Made by a program: the position numbers and the translations under genes. A stretch of DNA of 64,000 bases from Slackia heliotrinireducens DSM 20476 (GTDB taxonomy: Bacteria; Actinomycetota; Coriobacteriia; Coriobacteriales; Eggerthellaceae), in assembly GCF_000023885.1 (NCBI RefSeq), contig NC_013165.1:1736001-1800000 (forward strand), written 5' to 3'. Positions within the stretch are counted from its first letter, which is position 1; every line of letters begins with the position of its first letter. Under the pieces are notes generated by a model. It ran no database searches. It had not been told where the DNA came from and saw only the letters and a list, made by a program, of their open reading frames with translations. Shown here piece by piece: positions 8,462-17,923 of the stretch.

Positions 8462-9265
8462 ATGCAGCGTGCGCCCATCGTAGATTGCCACATGCATACA
8501 TTCCACTCCGACGGAGAGCCTTCCGTAGAAGAGAACGTGCAGGCGGCACTGGCCGCCGGATGCCGCATCATGGCCGCCACAGACCACTTGGCGCTTGCCG
8601 AATGGATGGACTGCTCCATCGAACGCGATCGCATCGAGGCCTATTGGCAGGACATCGCCGAAGCACGTGGTCGCCATCCGGAAATCGAGATAGTCTGCGG
8701 GTTCGAAGCCGACTGGTACCCCGGCGTGGAAAACGACATCTCCTTCATCCGGCCCGCCGCCACCTATGTGCTGGGTTCCGTCCATTACCTGGACGAATAC
8801 GCGATTGACTGGGATGGCGACCTGCAAATCTGGGAACTCATGTCCGCCGACGACGTCTGGAAGCGCTACGTGGACGACTGGTGCGAGGCATGCTTTTGCC
8901 CCTTCGGTTTCGACTCCATGGCGCACCCCGACCTGATCAAGCTTTTCGGCCGCGGCGAACACGCACCCTCGCGGCCCTTGGAGCAGATGTGGGGCCAGAT
9001 GGCCGAAGCCGCCCGCGAGGCCGATGTCCATGTGGAGATCAACACGGCGGCGCTCCGCAAGCACCTGGGAGAGTTCTACCCTTCCCCCGGGCTTTTGCGT
9101 GCGTTCTTCGATGCGGAGGTACCGATTACCGTAGGGTCCGACGCCCACAAGGCACAAGACGTGTGCGCCGGTATCCAGGACGCTTACCGGTTCGCCTTCG
9201 AAACCGGCTACCGCACGCTGGACGTCCCGCGTGCGCTGGGCGGTTGGACGACCTTCGAGCTGTAG
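8462..9265 (+). CDS. PHP-domain histidinol-phosphatase (HisJ/HisK-like)
   Basis: A 267-residue PHP hydrolase. DCHMHTFHSDG (8-18) gives the first metal ligands, ATDHL the second motif, and TVGSDAHKAQDV the C-terminal Asp/His motif. The family's HisJ members dephosphorylate histidinol phosphate. The gene converges on the his operon (stop 28 bases from the hisI stop), and no other histidinol phosphatase is in that operon (hisB lacks the N-terminal phosphatase), so that function is likely. ATG 8462 follows AGGAG; the in-frame ATG at 8411 lacks a site. Confidence 0.82.
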   Translation: MQRAPIVDCHMHTFHSDGEPSVEENVQAALAAGCRIMAATDHLALAEWMDCSIERDRIEAYWQDIAEARGRHPEIEIVCGFEADWYPGVENDISFIRPAATYVLGSVHYLDEYAIDWDGDLQIWELMSADDVWKRYVDDWCEACFCPFGFDSMAHPDLIKLFGRGEHAPSRPLEQMWGQMAEAAREADVHVEINTAALRKHLGEFYPSPGLLRAFFDAEVPITVGSDAHKAQDVCAGIQDAYRFAFETGYRTLDVPRALGGWTTFEL

Positions 9266-9292
9266 GACCGCGCTTCCCTATTGTTTCGGCTG

Positions 9293-9604
9293 CTAGGACG
9301 TGATATCCGTGAAGAAGCAGGTTCGGTTGCCGGTATGGCATGCCGGGCCCGGCGAATCCACCTGCACCAGCAGCGTATCACCGTCGCAATCCATTGCGAT
9401 GCTTTTGACCTGCTGCATGTTTCCGCTGGTGGCGCCCTTGTTCCACAATTCCTGACGTGAACGCGACCAGAACCAGGTGGTGCCCGTCTTACGCGTAAGC
9501 TCCAGCGATTCGGCGTTCATCCACGCCATCATGAGCACCTCGCCCGTGTCGTACTGTTGCACGATGGCCGGCACCAATCCGCGGTCGTCGTATTTTATAT
9601 CCAT
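9293..9604 (-). CDS. hisI: Phosphoribosyl-AMP cyclohydrolase
   Basis: A 103-residue HisI alone, without a fused HisE domain. [14 protein letters not shown] and the [10 protein letters not shown] and [11 protein letters not shown] segments carry the conserved residues, including the Zn/Mg-binding aspartates and cysteines. It opens the purine ring of PR-AMP in histidine synthesis. It is the last gene of the operon. ATG 9604 follows AGTGGA in good register; the upstream ATG at 9661 would add a non-conserved stretch. Confidence 0.94.
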   Translation of the reverse strand: MDIKYDDRGLVPAIVQQYDTGEVLMMAWMNAESLELTRKTGTTWFWSRSRQELWNKGATSGNMQQVKSIAMDCDGDTLLVQVDSPGPACHTGNRTCFFTDITS

Positions 9605-9684
9605 GTCAATCCACTTTCTGAATCCGCAATGCGCCAGGAGGTCCAGCCGTCTTAGGCGCAACGCCGCATGGTGGTTCCGATCGG

Positions 9685-10452
9685 TTAGAAATCGAGGCGG
9701 ACAGGAATGCCCTGGCTTGCCATGTACTCCTTCACCTGGCGGATGGTGTATGTACCGAAATGGAACACGCTGGCTGCCAGCACGGCATCGGCTTCGCCTT
9801 CGATAACGCCTTCTGCGAAGTGCTCAAGCGAGCCCACGCCGCCCGATGCGATGACCGGGATGGGCACAGCGCGCGCAACGGTCCTGGTCAAGGCCAAATC
9901 GAAGCCGTCCTTAGTGCCGTCGCGGTCCATAGAGGTCAGAAGGATCTCGCCGGCTCCGGCCTTGGCTGCGGCAACGGCCCACTCTACGGCGTCGATGCCG
10001 GTCGGCTTTCGGCCGCCCGCCACGTAGACTTCCCACTTGTCGCCCTTACCGACGCGCTTGGCATCGATGGCGCAGATGACTGCCTGGCTGCCGAACGCCT
10101 GAGCTGCCATCGTGATGAGCTGCGGATTCTTGACTGCAGCAGAATTCAGGGACACCTTGTCGGCTCCGGCGGCCACCATCGTGCGCATGGAGTCGATATC
10201 GCGGAATCCGCCTCCCACCGTGTAGGGTATGCGGAGCTGCTCGGATGCGTGCGAGGCCAGTTCGATGGTGGTCTTGCGGTCGTCAGACGTAGCCGTGATG
10301 TCCAGAAAGATGACCTCGTCGGCACCTTCCCTGTCGTAGGCCTGCGCTAGCTCCACCGGATCGCCTGCATCGATGAGGTCGACGAAGTTGACGCCTTTGA
10401 CCACGCGGCCGTCGTTGACGTCCAAGCACGGGATGACGCGTTTCGTAAGCAC
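9685..10452 (-). CDS. hisF: Imidazole glycerol phosphate synthase, cyclase subunit
   Basis: A 255-residue (beta/alpha)8 barrel starting at GTG 10452 behind GAGGAG, two bases after the hisA stop. D11 (PCLDV) and the aspartate of CAIDAKR (~130) are the cyclase catalytic residues; the phosphate loops VGGGFRD and ASGGVGS are intact. With HisH it makes imidazole glycerol phosphate and AICAR. Confidence 0.96.
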   Translation of the reverse strand: MLTKRVIPCLDVNDGRVVKGVNFVDLIDAGDPVELAQAYDREGADEVIFLDITATSDDRKTTIELASHASEQLRIPYTVGGGFRDIDSMRTMVAAGADKVSLNSAAVKNPQLITMAAQAFGSQAVICAIDAKRVGKGDKWEVYVAGGRKPTGIDAVEWAVAAAKAGAGEILLTSMDRDGTKDGFDLALTRTVARAVPIPVIASGGVGSLEHFAEGVIEGEADAVLAASVFHFGTYTIRQVKEYMASQGIPVRLDF

Positions 10453-10454
10453 GG

Positions 10455-11186
10455 CTACTCCTCTCCGCGGCACGCGGCCAGGGCCTCTTCAACCGTGAAA
10501 ACGCCCTCGTAGATGGCGCGTCCCGATATAATGCCCTCGACGATGCCTTCGCCCCAGCTCGCGATGTCCTTGATGTCGTCGAGCGTGGACACGCCGCCTG
10601 AAACCACCACGGGAAATCCTGCAACCTCGGCCGCATGGCGGTACGTCGCCTGGTCGATGCCGGTCTGCATGCCGTCGCGGGCGATGTCGGTGTACACCAC
10701 ATGGCGGAACCTCATGTCAGACAGGTTGGCCAAAAGATCGTCGGCGGTCAAGCCGTCCGTCTCCATCCAGCCCTGAACTGCGACGATGCCGTCTTTGGCA
10801 TCCACGCCGGCCACCAGGTACTCGCCGAACTGCTCGGCGGCCTGACGGGCGAATTCTGGGTCGCGGGCCAGCTTCGTTCCCAGCACGATGCGGGAAACGC
10901 CTAGCTCGCGCAGCTCACGGATGCGCTCGATGCTGCGCACGCCGCCGCCTACCTCGATGCCGATGCCCTCGGTCTCGCACAGCGCGCGGATAGCCTCGTC
11001 GTTGACGCCTGCCTCTCCGCGGGCGCCGTTCAGATCGACCACGTGAATCCAAGATGCGCCAGCGTCGCGGAACGCGCGGGCCATCACGGACGGATCCTCC
11101 TCGTATACGGTCACGCGGTTGTAGTCACCTTGCGACAGACGCACCACATTGCCGTTGAAGATGTCGATTGCGGGAAAGAACTCCAT
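10455..11186 (-). CDS. hisA: ProFAR isomerase (HisA)
   Basis: A 243-residue (beta/alpha)8 barrel. D8 (PAIDI) and the aspartate of YTDIARDGM are the isomerase acid/base pair; VGGGVR and VSGGVST are the two phosphate-binding loops. It converts ProFAR to PRFAR. AAGGAG precedes the ATG. It sits between hisH and hisF, as in many operons. Actinobacterial relatives can be bifunctional PriA (also TrpF); that cannot be ruled out without testing for trpF elsewhere. Confidence 0.93.
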   Translation of the reverse strand: MEFFPAIDIFNGNVVRLSQGDYNRVTVYEEDPSVMARAFRDAGASWIHVVDLNGARGEAGVNDEAIRALCETEGIGIEVGGGVRSIERIRELRELGVSRIVLGTKLARDPEFARQAAEQFGEYLVAGVDAKDGIVAVQGWMETDGLTADDLLANLSDMRFRHVVYTDIARDGMQTGIDQATYRHAAEVAGFPVVVSGGVSTLDDIKDIASWGEGIVEGIISGRAIYEGVFTVEEALAACRGEE

Positions 11187-11201
11187 GGAATGCTCCTTGT
11201 G

Positions 11202-11867
11202 CTACACCAGCTCGACGAAGCGCTGCATGATGAGCGCGCCGGTGCGGGATGATTTCTCAGGATGGAACTGGCAGCCGAAGGCGTTGCCCTTGCACACGAT
11301 GGATGGGAACACCTTCGCATAGTCGGTGGTTGCCGCGATTACTTCGGGGTCTTCAGGCACCGACACGTACGAGTGGGTGAAGTAGAAGTTCCGGCCGTCC
11401 ATGTCAGGCGTAAGCAGCGCGCAGGTCTGACCCGCCTCCGTAATGGAGACTTGGTCCCAACCCACATGGGGAACCTTGAGCCCCACCTCGGGCAGACGCA
11501 CGCATGCACCCTTCAAAAACCCCAGGCCTTCTACCCAGTACACACCGTCGCGCTCGAAGCCGACCGAGCCGTCCTGCGGCACGTTCTCGCACCCGCGGTC
11601 GAACATGAGCTGCGTTCCTAGGCAGATGCCCAGGAAGGGCTTGCCCTGTGCGATGGCCGTGCGCAAGGCTTCGGCCTGGCCGCTTTCGTTCATGAACGCC
11701 ATGGCATCGGCGAACGCCCCGACGCCGGGAATCACCACGCCATCGGCGGATTCGATGTCGGCGGGCTTGTCGGAAATCAACGCGGATGCGCCGGCATCGT
11801 CCAGCCCGCGCTCGACGCTGGAAAGATTGCCTTTATGGTAGTCGACCACGACGATGTTCTTGGTCAT
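11202..11867 (-). CDS. hisH: Imidazole glycerol phosphate synthase, glutaminase subunit
   Basis: A 221-residue class I glutamine amidotransferase. The nucleophile C82 lies in LGICLGTQ and the His/Glu pair in CQFHPEKS. It feeds ammonia to HisF. AGGGGG overlaps the hisB stop region nine bases upstream. Confidence 0.96.
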   Translation of the reverse strand: MTKNIVVVDYHKGNLSSVERGLDDAGASALISDKPADIESADGVVIPGVGAFADAMAFMNESGQAEALRTAIAQGKPFLGICLGTQLMFDRGCENVPQDGSVGFERDGVYWVEGLGFLKGACVRLPEVGLKVPHVGWDQVSITEAGQTCALLTPDMDGRNFYFTHSYVSVPEDPEVIAATTDYAKVFPSIVCKGNAFGCQFHPEKSSRTGALIMQRFVELV

Positions 11868-11876
11868 GCGTTCCCC

Positions 11877-12461
11877 CTACAGCGAACCCTTGGTGGAAGG
11901 CACGCCCTCCACACGGGGATCGTCCTCGCAGGCTTCGCGCAGCGCGCGTCCGCAAGCCTTGAAGGCGGCCTCGATGATGTGGTGCGAATTCTCCCCGCAG
12001 ATCAGACGAACGTGCAGCGTGACGCCGGCCTCACGGGCGAACGCGATGAAGAATTCCTTCGCCAACTCCGTGTCGAACGTGCCCACCTTCTGCGTGGCGA
12101 CAGGCACCTCGTAGTATGCCTGGCCGCGGCCGGAGAAGTCGACGGCGGCAAGCACCAGCGTCTCGTCCATGGGCACGTATGACGACCCGAAGCGGCGGAT
12201 GCCCTTCTTGTCGCCGATGGCCTGGGCGAACGCCTGGCCCAGCACGATGCCGCAGTCCTCGACGGTGTGGTGGTCGTCCACCTGGATGTCGCCTTTAGCC
12301 TGAACCTTGAGGTCGAACAGGCCGTGGCGTCCGAAGGCGTCCAGCATGTGGTCGAAGAACCCCACGCCAGTGGACACGTCCACACAACCGGTTCCGTCCA
12401 GCTCCAGCTCGATTGCGATATCGGTCTCTTTCGTGGCGCGAGCCACATGTGCCTGTCTCAT
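11877..12461 (-). CDS. hisB: Imidazoleglycerol-phosphate dehydratase
   Basis: A 194-residue monofunctional HisB. GFFDHMLDAFGRHG, DDHHTVEDCG and GENSHHIIEA are the metal-binding histidine motifs. The N-terminal histidinol-phosphatase domain of enterobacterial HisB is absent, which fits the separate PHP phosphatase nearby. It starts two bases after the hisC stop. Confidence 0.96.
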   Translation of the reverse strand: MRQAHVARATKETDIAIELELDGTGCVDVSTGVGFFDHMLDAFGRHGLFDLKVQAKGDIQVDDHHTVEDCGIVLGQAFAQAIGDKKGIRRFGSSYVPMDETLVLAAVDFSGRGQAYYEVPVATQKVGTFDTELAKEFFIAFAREAGVTLHVRLICGENSHHIIEAAFKACGRALREACEDDPRVEGVPSTKGSL

Positions 12462-12463
12462 GG

Positions 12464-13537
12464 TTATCCTTTCACGAGCTCAGCCAAAGCCGCCACCAGG
12501 CGGTCGTTCTCTTCGGGCGTGCCCACGGTGATGCGCAGGCAGTCTTCAAGCCCCGGCGTGGACGAGAAGTCGCGCACCAGGACGGAATATTCGTCACGCA
12601 GACGGTTCCACACATCGTGGGCGCCCGGTATACGTGCAGTATAGAAGTTCGCAGCCGAGGGCCACACCTGAATATCGCTGGAAACGGCCGGCAATTCGGC
12701 GAGCATGCGCTCGCGTTCCGAGGCGATCTGGGTCAGAATGGGCGAGAACGACTCGCGGTTGCGGACCGCCACCGTGGCGATGGCCTGGGCACACACGTCA
12801 ACCGAATAGGGCTGGCGCACCGCAGACATGGCGTCGACGGCGGACTTCGGCGCCAGGATATATCCGCAGCGGACACCCGCCAGCGCGAACGCCTTGGAGA
12901 AGGTGCCGAGCACGGCCACGTTTCCGTCGTCGCGCACCAGGCGCCTGCAGCTGTCCTCGTCCCGTGCGAAATCGATATAAGCCTCATCCACCAGGATGAG
13001 CGCATCGGTCATGCCCGATAGCCGCTCAACCCATGCGGGGTCGACCAGGTTGCCCGTAGGATTGTTAGGCGAGGTGATGATGATGATGCGGGCGTCCTTG
13101 GCGACCGCTTCGACACCCGCCTGGTCCACTTCGAAGGTAGCAAGGTCGCGCATCACCGGAACATGACGCATGCCGGCCATGCGGGCGTACAGGGCGTAGA
13201 TGCTGAACTCAGGCGGGCACGACACCAGAACGCCGCCGTTGCCCCCGCAGGAGAACAGCAGGTTGAACAGCAGCTCGTCGCCGCCGTTGCCGATGATGAC
13301 ATTGTCGCGGCCTACACCGTGCCATTGCGCGACGGCGTCGCGCAGCCCGTTGGCCATGGGGTCGGGATAACGGTTGAACGCTTGTTCAGCCACGGCGGCC
13401 ACCATCTGGTCTTTCACGCCTTCAGGAAGGCCGTAGGTATTTTCGTTGGCCGAAATCATCACGTCGCAGGCAACGTATTTCGGGTCGTAGGGTTCCAAAT
13501 CCTCGAAATCGGGGCGGATGAACGAACGCTGCGGCAC
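12464..13537 (-). CDS. hisC: Histidinol-phosphate aminotransferase
   Basis: A 357-residue fold-type I PLP enzyme. The PLP lysine is in GTFSKAFALAG, with SPNNPTG and the aspartate of LVDEAYIDF also present. It starts at GTG 13537, directly after the hisD stop, with GGAGG overlapping the end of hisD. Confidence 0.95.
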   Translation of the reverse strand: MPQRSFIRPDFEDLEPYDPKYVACDVMISANENTYGLPEGVKDQMVAAVAEQAFNRYPDPMANGLRDAVAQWHGVGRDNVIIGNGGDELLFNLLFSCGGNGGVLVSCPPEFSIYALYARMAGMRHVPVMRDLATFEVDQAGVEAVAKDARIIIITSPNNPTGNLVDPAWVERLSGMTDALILVDEAYIDFARDEDSCRRLVRDDGNVAVLGTFSKAFALAGVRCGYILAPKSAVDAMSAVRQPYSVDVCAQAIATVAVRNRESFSPILTQIASERERMLAELPAVSSDIQVWPSAANFYTARIPGAHDVWNRLRDEYSVLVRDFSSTPGLEDCLRITVGTPEENDRLVAALAELVKG

Positions 13538-14911
13538 TTATGCCTCCTTCGGCGTGTTCAGGATGCGGGGCCAGGCGATGGCGAACAGCTCGTCGGGCGT
13601 CACGGCGTTGAGGGCCTCTTCCCCATCGGCCAGCATCTTGCGACGCACGCCGACGGAAAGGGCATGGGCCCACAGGCCTTCAGCTTGTGCCATGACCTGC
13701 ACGGCAGGGCCGTCGATCTCCAGACCCTCCTTCGTGTAGTTGATGATGGAGGAATGCTTCACGAAATCGTCCACACCCAGCGGGTTCGAGAACACCGCGG
13801 TGCCGCCTGTGGGCAGCGTGTGGTTGGGACCGGCAACGTAGTCGCCCAGCGGCTCGGAGCTCCAGTGCCCGATGAAGATGGCGCCTGCGTTCTTGATGCG
13901 GCCCAGAAGGCTCATGGCATCGTCGCAATGCAGCTCCAGATGCTCGGGCGCGATGACGTTCACGGCCTCGATGGCCTGGTCCAACGTGGGCGCGACGATG
14001 ACGACGCCCTCGTTGTCAAGCGATGCTGCGGTGATTTCAGCACGTGGGCTTGCGGCCACCATGGCAGGAAGCTTCTCCTGCACGGCCTGGGCCAGCTCGG
14101 CGCTGCTCGTAACCAGATAGCATGCGGCCAGCGGGTCGTGTTCGGCTTGGGCCATAAGGTCGGCAGCCACAACCACCGGGTTGGCGCTGTCATCGGCCAG
14201 CACGCAGACCTCGGAGGGGCCCGCCACCATGTCGATGCCCACATCGCCGGAGACGATGCGCTTGGCTGCGGCCACGAACGCATTGCCGGGGCCCACGATC
14301 TTGTCCACCTTGGGGATGGATTCGGTGCCGTACGCCACTGCGGCGATGGCCTGGGCTCCGCCAACAGCGTAGATTTCGTCTACGCCGGCGACCTTGGCAG
14401 CCGCCAACGTGTATGGCGAAATGCCGCCCTCCTTCTGCGGAGGCGTCACCATAACGATCTTCTCGACGCCGGCGACCTTGGCTGGAATGACGTCCATAAG
14501 GACGGTGGAAGGATACTGGGCACGGCCGCCCGGCACGTATACGCCGGCGGCAGAAAGCGGCGTGACCTTCTGACCCAAGATGGTGCCGTCCGGACGCGTG
14601 GTGATCCAGGACTGGCGGACCTCACGCTCGTGGAAGTCGCGAATCTGGGCCGCAGCCTTTTTGACGGCTTCGACGAATTCGAGGTCCACGCGGTCGATGG
14701 CCGCGTCCATGGCAGACGGGTCCACACGGAAATCGTCCATTTCGACACCGTCGAATTTCAGGCAGAAATCGCGCAGGGCCGCGTCACCGCGCTCGCGCAC
14801 CTCCTCGACGATGCCTGCGGCGGCGGTAACCACCTTGGCAGGCAGAACGCCCTGACGGGGCAGCTGTCCGGCCTTCAGGTACTCGCCCTGCGCAAGCGTG
14901 ATGTTCCTCAT
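13538..14911 (-). CDS. hisD: Histidinol dehydrogenase
   Basis: A 457-residue zinc enzyme catalysing the last two oxidations to histidine. [19 protein letters not shown] and VAPEHLELH are hallmark HisD motifs; the last holds the catalytic Glu-His pair. The ATG follows GGAGCTG and lies two bases beyond the hisZG stop. Confidence 0.96.
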   Translation of the reverse strand: MRNITLAQGEYLKAGQLPRQGVLPAKVVTAAAGIVEEVRERGDAALRDFCLKFDGVEMDDFRVDPSAMDAAIDRVDLEFVEAVKKAAAQIRDFHEREVRQSWITTRPDGTILGQKVTPLSAAGVYVPGGRAQYPSTVLMDVIPAKVAGVEKIVMVTPPQKEGGISPYTLAAAKVAGVDEIYAVGGAQAIAAVAYGTESIPKVDKIVGPGNAFVAAAKRIVSGDVGIDMVAGPSEVCVLADDSANPVVVAADLMAQAEHDPLAACYLVTSSAELAQAVQEKLPAMVAASPRAEITAASLDNEGVVIVAPTLDQAIEAVNVIAPEHLELHCDDAMSLLGRIKNAGAIFIGHWSSEPLGDYVAGPNHTLPTGGTAVFSNPLGVDDFVKHSSIINYTKEGLEIDGPAVQVMAQAEGLWAHALSVGVRRKMLADGEEALNAVTPDELFAIAWPRILNTPKEA

Positions 14912-14913
14912 TG

Positions 14914-16530
14914 TTATTCAGCTCCTTCCAAAGCAGCGAGCTTACGAGCAAGCTCGCGGATGCGCGCATCGCAACGGACGCGGACCGGGTTGGCGAAGAA
15001 CCTGGCCGAACACTCCATGACGTCGTCGACGATGACCAGGTTGTTTTCACGCAGCGTGGTGCCCGTGGCCGTGATGTCCACAATGCGGTCGGAAAGCCCG
15101 ACCACCGGGCCCAGCTCGATGTTGCCGTGCAGCGTGATAATATCCACCTGCTTGCCTATGCGGTCGTAGTACCTCTGGGTGATGCGGGGGTATTTCGTAG
15201 CCACGCGAACCGTGCCACGGCGGGCGTAGGCCGCATCAGCGGCGCCCTTGGCTTCGGCAGGCTCGGCGACCACGAACCGGCAGGTGCCGTAGCCCAGATC
15301 AACCAGCTGCACAACGTCGAGGTTCGCCTCGATGAGCGAGTCGCGGCCGCATATGCCGCAGTCGGCGCCGCCCGTAGCTACAAAGGCAGGGGCGTCGCTG
15401 GCTCGCACGATGATGTATTCCACATCGTCGGTGCGGATGATTAGATGGCGGCCTGGGTTGCGCAGCTCCGACACGTCGAAGCCAACGGATTCCAGCACGT
15501 TGACGGACTCCTCGAACAGCGAACCCTTAGGAACCGCGATGCGCAGCGGACGGTCCTCGACACATGCTCCGATGGCTTCTTCCAGTCCGTCAAGCGATAT
15601 GGAGAAGCCGGCCGCAGGAGCGTCGACGCCCCATTGGGCAAGCACACCGTCGTAGCGTCCGCCAGATGCCAGCGGAGCGGAAAGCCCCGGCGCATGGGCC
15701 TCGAACACCAATCCGGTGTAGTAGTCGAACGAGTTCAAAACGGACAGGTCCATCGACAGCGCATCGGAGAACCCGAGTTCCCGAGCCGCATCGAAGCCAA
15801 CCTGCAGCTCCTCGATGCCTGTGGTGTCTGCCCCGATGGATTCCAAAATGGCCGTAGCCTCATCCAGCGCCGCAGCGTCGCCGCTCACACGCATAAGCTG
15901 CGACACGGCGCGACGGGCGTTTTCGGAAATGCCCAACGTCTCCAGGAAAACATCCAGACCGACAAGGTCGGAACGGTGGATGAATCGAAGCACCTCGGTG
16001 CGGTCCTCGCCATATATTCCAGCTGCATCCAGCGCCGCACGGGCCAACTTCACATCGCCGCAGACGATGCGCCACCCGGCAAGGCCGGCGGCATTCAACG
16101 ATTCAGCAAGTAGCGAAAGCACCTCGACATCGGCTTTCTTGCCGGACTGGCCGATAAGCTCGATACCCAGCTGGGTTACCTGGCGCGACTTCCCCATGAA
16201 CACCGTGGTGTCACGCACGATTGGCGCGGCGTAGCGCAGGCGCACCGGGCTTTCGTCGGCATGCATGCGCGTGGCGACCAGACGCGCGATGGGCAACGTC
16301 AGGTCAGATCGAAGGATAAGCAGGCGGCCGCCGTCATCGAACATCTGAAACGGCGTGTCCTCGACCGCCGTGGCACGCTCCATGGAATGGCGGTCCTCCA
16401 AAAGCGGCGTTTCCACCGGCAGGTAACCGTGGGCGGAAAAACACGCCTTGACTTTATCGGTGATTTCTTCACGTTTCAGGGCCTCTTCGGGAAGAATATC
16501 CCTGAACCCCCTTGGCGTAACCGGTATCAC
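14914..16530 (-). CDS. hisG: HisZ-HisG fusion: ATP phosphoribosyltransferase with regulatory domain
   Basis: One frame encodes both subunits of short-form ATP-PRTase. Residues ~1-325 are HisZ, a class II HisRS paralogue (TPRGFRDILPEEA; RSDLTLPIARL; ASGGRYDGVLAQWG). Residues ~329-538 are the catalytic HisG short form (LRIAVPKGSLFEES; GADCGICGRD; DITATGTTLRENNL). HisZ and HisG are normally separate and form a hetero-octamer. There is no stop or ribosome site at the junction. GTG 16530 is chosen because AAAGGA lies nine bases upstream; GTG 16548 is in frame but engulfs that site. First gene of the his operon. Confidence 0.92.
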   Translation of the reverse strand: MIPVTPRGFRDILPEEALKREEITDKVKACFSAHGYLPVETPLLEDRHSMERATAVEDTPFQMFDDGGRLLILRSDLTLPIARLVATRMHADESPVRLRYAAPIVRDTTVFMGKSRQVTQLGIELIGQSGKKADVEVLSLLAESLNAAGLAGWRIVCGDVKLARAALDAAGIYGEDRTEVLRFIHRSDLVGLDVFLETLGISENARRAVSQLMRVSGDAAALDEATAILESIGADTTGIEELQVGFDAARELGFSDALSMDLSVLNSFDYYTGLVFEAHAPGLSAPLASGGRYDGVLAQWGVDAPAAGFSISLDGLEEAIGACVEDRPLRIAVPKGSLFEESVNVLESVGFDVSELRNPGRHLIIRTDDVEYIIVRASDAPAFVATGGADCGICGRDSLIEANLDVVQLVDLGYGTCRFVVAEPAEAKGAADAAYARRGTVRVATKYPRITQRYYDRIGKQVDIITLHGNIELGPVVGLSDRIVDITATGTTLRENNLVIVDDVMECSARFFANPVRVRCDARIRELARKLAALEGAE

Positions 16531-16645
16531 GGGTCTCAGTCCTTTCACACAACTCTCAATAGCAGGGGTACTTTAGCACAATAGAGTACCCGCGAATCCA
16601 TTCTCGCAGCGAGACCATGAAGGCATCACGTATCCCGCTAAGACG

Positions 16646-16682
16646 GCAAAAGGCCACACCCCACAGCCGGGACGTGGCCTTA
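16646..16682 (-). terminator. Terminator after the PASTA-like membrane protein gene
   Basis: On the minus strand a GGCCAC/GTGGCC stem with a 16-base loop is followed by TTTTGCC. It separates the upstream operon from the his operon. Confidence 0.65.
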
Positions 16683-16702
16683 TCTCGGTCTTCGAACCGG
16701 TC

Positions 16703-17710
16703 CTACTCCGTCGCCTCCACGGTCACATACACCAGCTTGATGACATCGTCCCAGTTCTTCGAGACGTTGTAGGCGGAGTAATCATACGTCAGGCGGAGCG
16801 ACCATGTGATGGCCGTTCCCTCGCCGGTCGTGCCGTCGCCCTTGAAAGTGTAGCTTTCTTCAGCAACAGTCGTCCCGTCCTCCCCGAAGGTGCGGTATTC
16901 GGATTCGTCCTCGGGCAGGGCGATGTTTCCGTCTGCGGGGGTCACGCCGACGTTGGACAAGGTGTTCTGAACGATTCTCGCAACGTTGACGGCATCGCTG
17001 AACGACATATCGCCGTAACCCAAAGACTCCATGGAGATGGAATACCCCACGATGGTGGTCTTCTCATCCTTGTCCGTGGTCAGATACACCGAAGGCCTGT
17101 TGCCCTGCGAGTCGGTCTTGTCGTTCTTCATGGAGATGGTCACATGATGGCCAACAACCTCTTCTTCGGTATAGGTTTCGGTCTGAACCTCGGTCGTCGG
17201 TTCGGCCTTCGGGTCATCCGACTTGACTTCAACTTCGACCTCGCGGGTCTTCTCCACCTCTTCGGTGATGTCGGTCGTGGAGGAAACCTCGGCTCCGCTG
17301 CCCAGGTAAGAGATGGCCTCATCAGTGGTCAGACCCACAAGATTCGCCAAATTAGGGATGCTGACCTGCGGCTTCACCTTATCAGTCGTGCCTGCGTCGG
17401 ATTTAGTATCGCCCTCGATAGTTGAAGACTCGCCATGCGAGGCCGCGGTCTGGCTTGCCTCCTGGTTCGCCTCCATGACTATGTTCCAGGCGGTGTAGCC
17501 CAAGAAGCCAAGACCCGCCAGAAGCAACAGGATGACGAAGATGAGCACGATGCGCGTCCTGCGGGAACGCTGCTTGTGGCCCTTGATGCGCTTGCGATGC
17601 GACACTTCCGCGTCGAAGCTGGTTTCGGATGCCGGCGCATCGAAGGCGCCGGTGCTATCTGCAGTGCTGACGGGTTTCGCAGCGTGCTTTCCAGTAGTCT
17701 TTTCGGCCAT
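16703..17710 (-). CDS. Single-pass membrane protein with a PASTA-like segment
   Basis: A 335-residue protein. A basic cytoplasmic region (1-53) leads to one membrane helix (54-76) and a large acidic, Thr/Glu-rich extracellular part. Residues ~116-145 (IPNLANLVGLTTDEAISYL) resemble a PASTA repeat, the muropeptide-sensing module of wall kinases, but no kinase domain is present. The C-terminal ~140 residues match nothing I recognise. AAGGTGG precedes ATG 17710. It is the last gene of a three-gene operon with a small membrane peptide and a binding lipoprotein. A wall-associated sensor or scaffold is plausible but unproven. Confidence 0.7.
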   Translation of the reverse strand: MAEKTTGKHAAKPVSTADSTGAFDAPASETSFDAEVSHRKRIKGHKQRSRRTRIVLIFVILLLLAGLGFLGYTAWNIVMEANQEASQTAASHGESSTIEGDTKSDAGTTDKVKPQVSIPNLANLVGLTTDEAISYLGSGAEVSSTTDITEEVEKTREVEVEVKSDDPKAEPTTEVQTETYTEEEVVGHHVTISMKNDKTDSQGNRPSVYLTTDKDEKTTIVGYSISMESLGYGDMSFSDAVNVARIVQNTLSNVGVTPADGNIALPEDESEYRTFGEDGTTVAEESYTFKGDGTTGEGTAITWSLRLTYDYSAYNVSKNWDDVIKLVYVTVEATE

Positions 17711-17774
17711 TGGGAACCACCTTTCGAAATACCGATGACGCGCCGTGAAGGCGCGTCGGAAAAACAATGGTGTA

Positions 17775-17912
17775 CTAGGACATTATGACGGAGATGACAA
17801 ATACCACGATGATCAATAACGCACCCAGCAAAACGCCCTTCTGCATCTTGCTCATAGGAGGAACGTCGAGCCGCTCATCGACGGGTTGTTTGCGGGCATC
17901 CTTTTTCGCCAT
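17775..17912 (-). CDS. 45-residue single-helix membrane peptide
   Basis: Reading from ATG 17912, a polar, basic half (MAKKDARKQPVDERLDVPP) is followed by a strongly hydrophobic helix (~24-44, VLLGALLIIVVFVISVIM) and a TAG stop. It sits 11 bases behind the binding-lipoprotein gene and 64 bases before the PASTA-like gene on the same strand. The ribosome site is weak (GGGGCG). Such peptides often tune a membrane partner; the partner here is not known. Confidence 0.6.
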   Translation of the reverse strand: MAKKDARKQPVDERLDVPPMSKMQKGVLLGALLIIVVFVISVIMS

Positions 17913-17923
17913 GTACGCCCCGC

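Noticed and set aside
13163-15169. A plus-strand frame of 668 codons
   Set aside because: Antisense to hisD, hisC and hisZG; shadow frame.
16531-16645. T-box or histidine attenuator before the his operon
   Set aside because: No T-box consensus, no His codon run and no alternative terminator in this short leader; only a weak -10-like TAAAGT.
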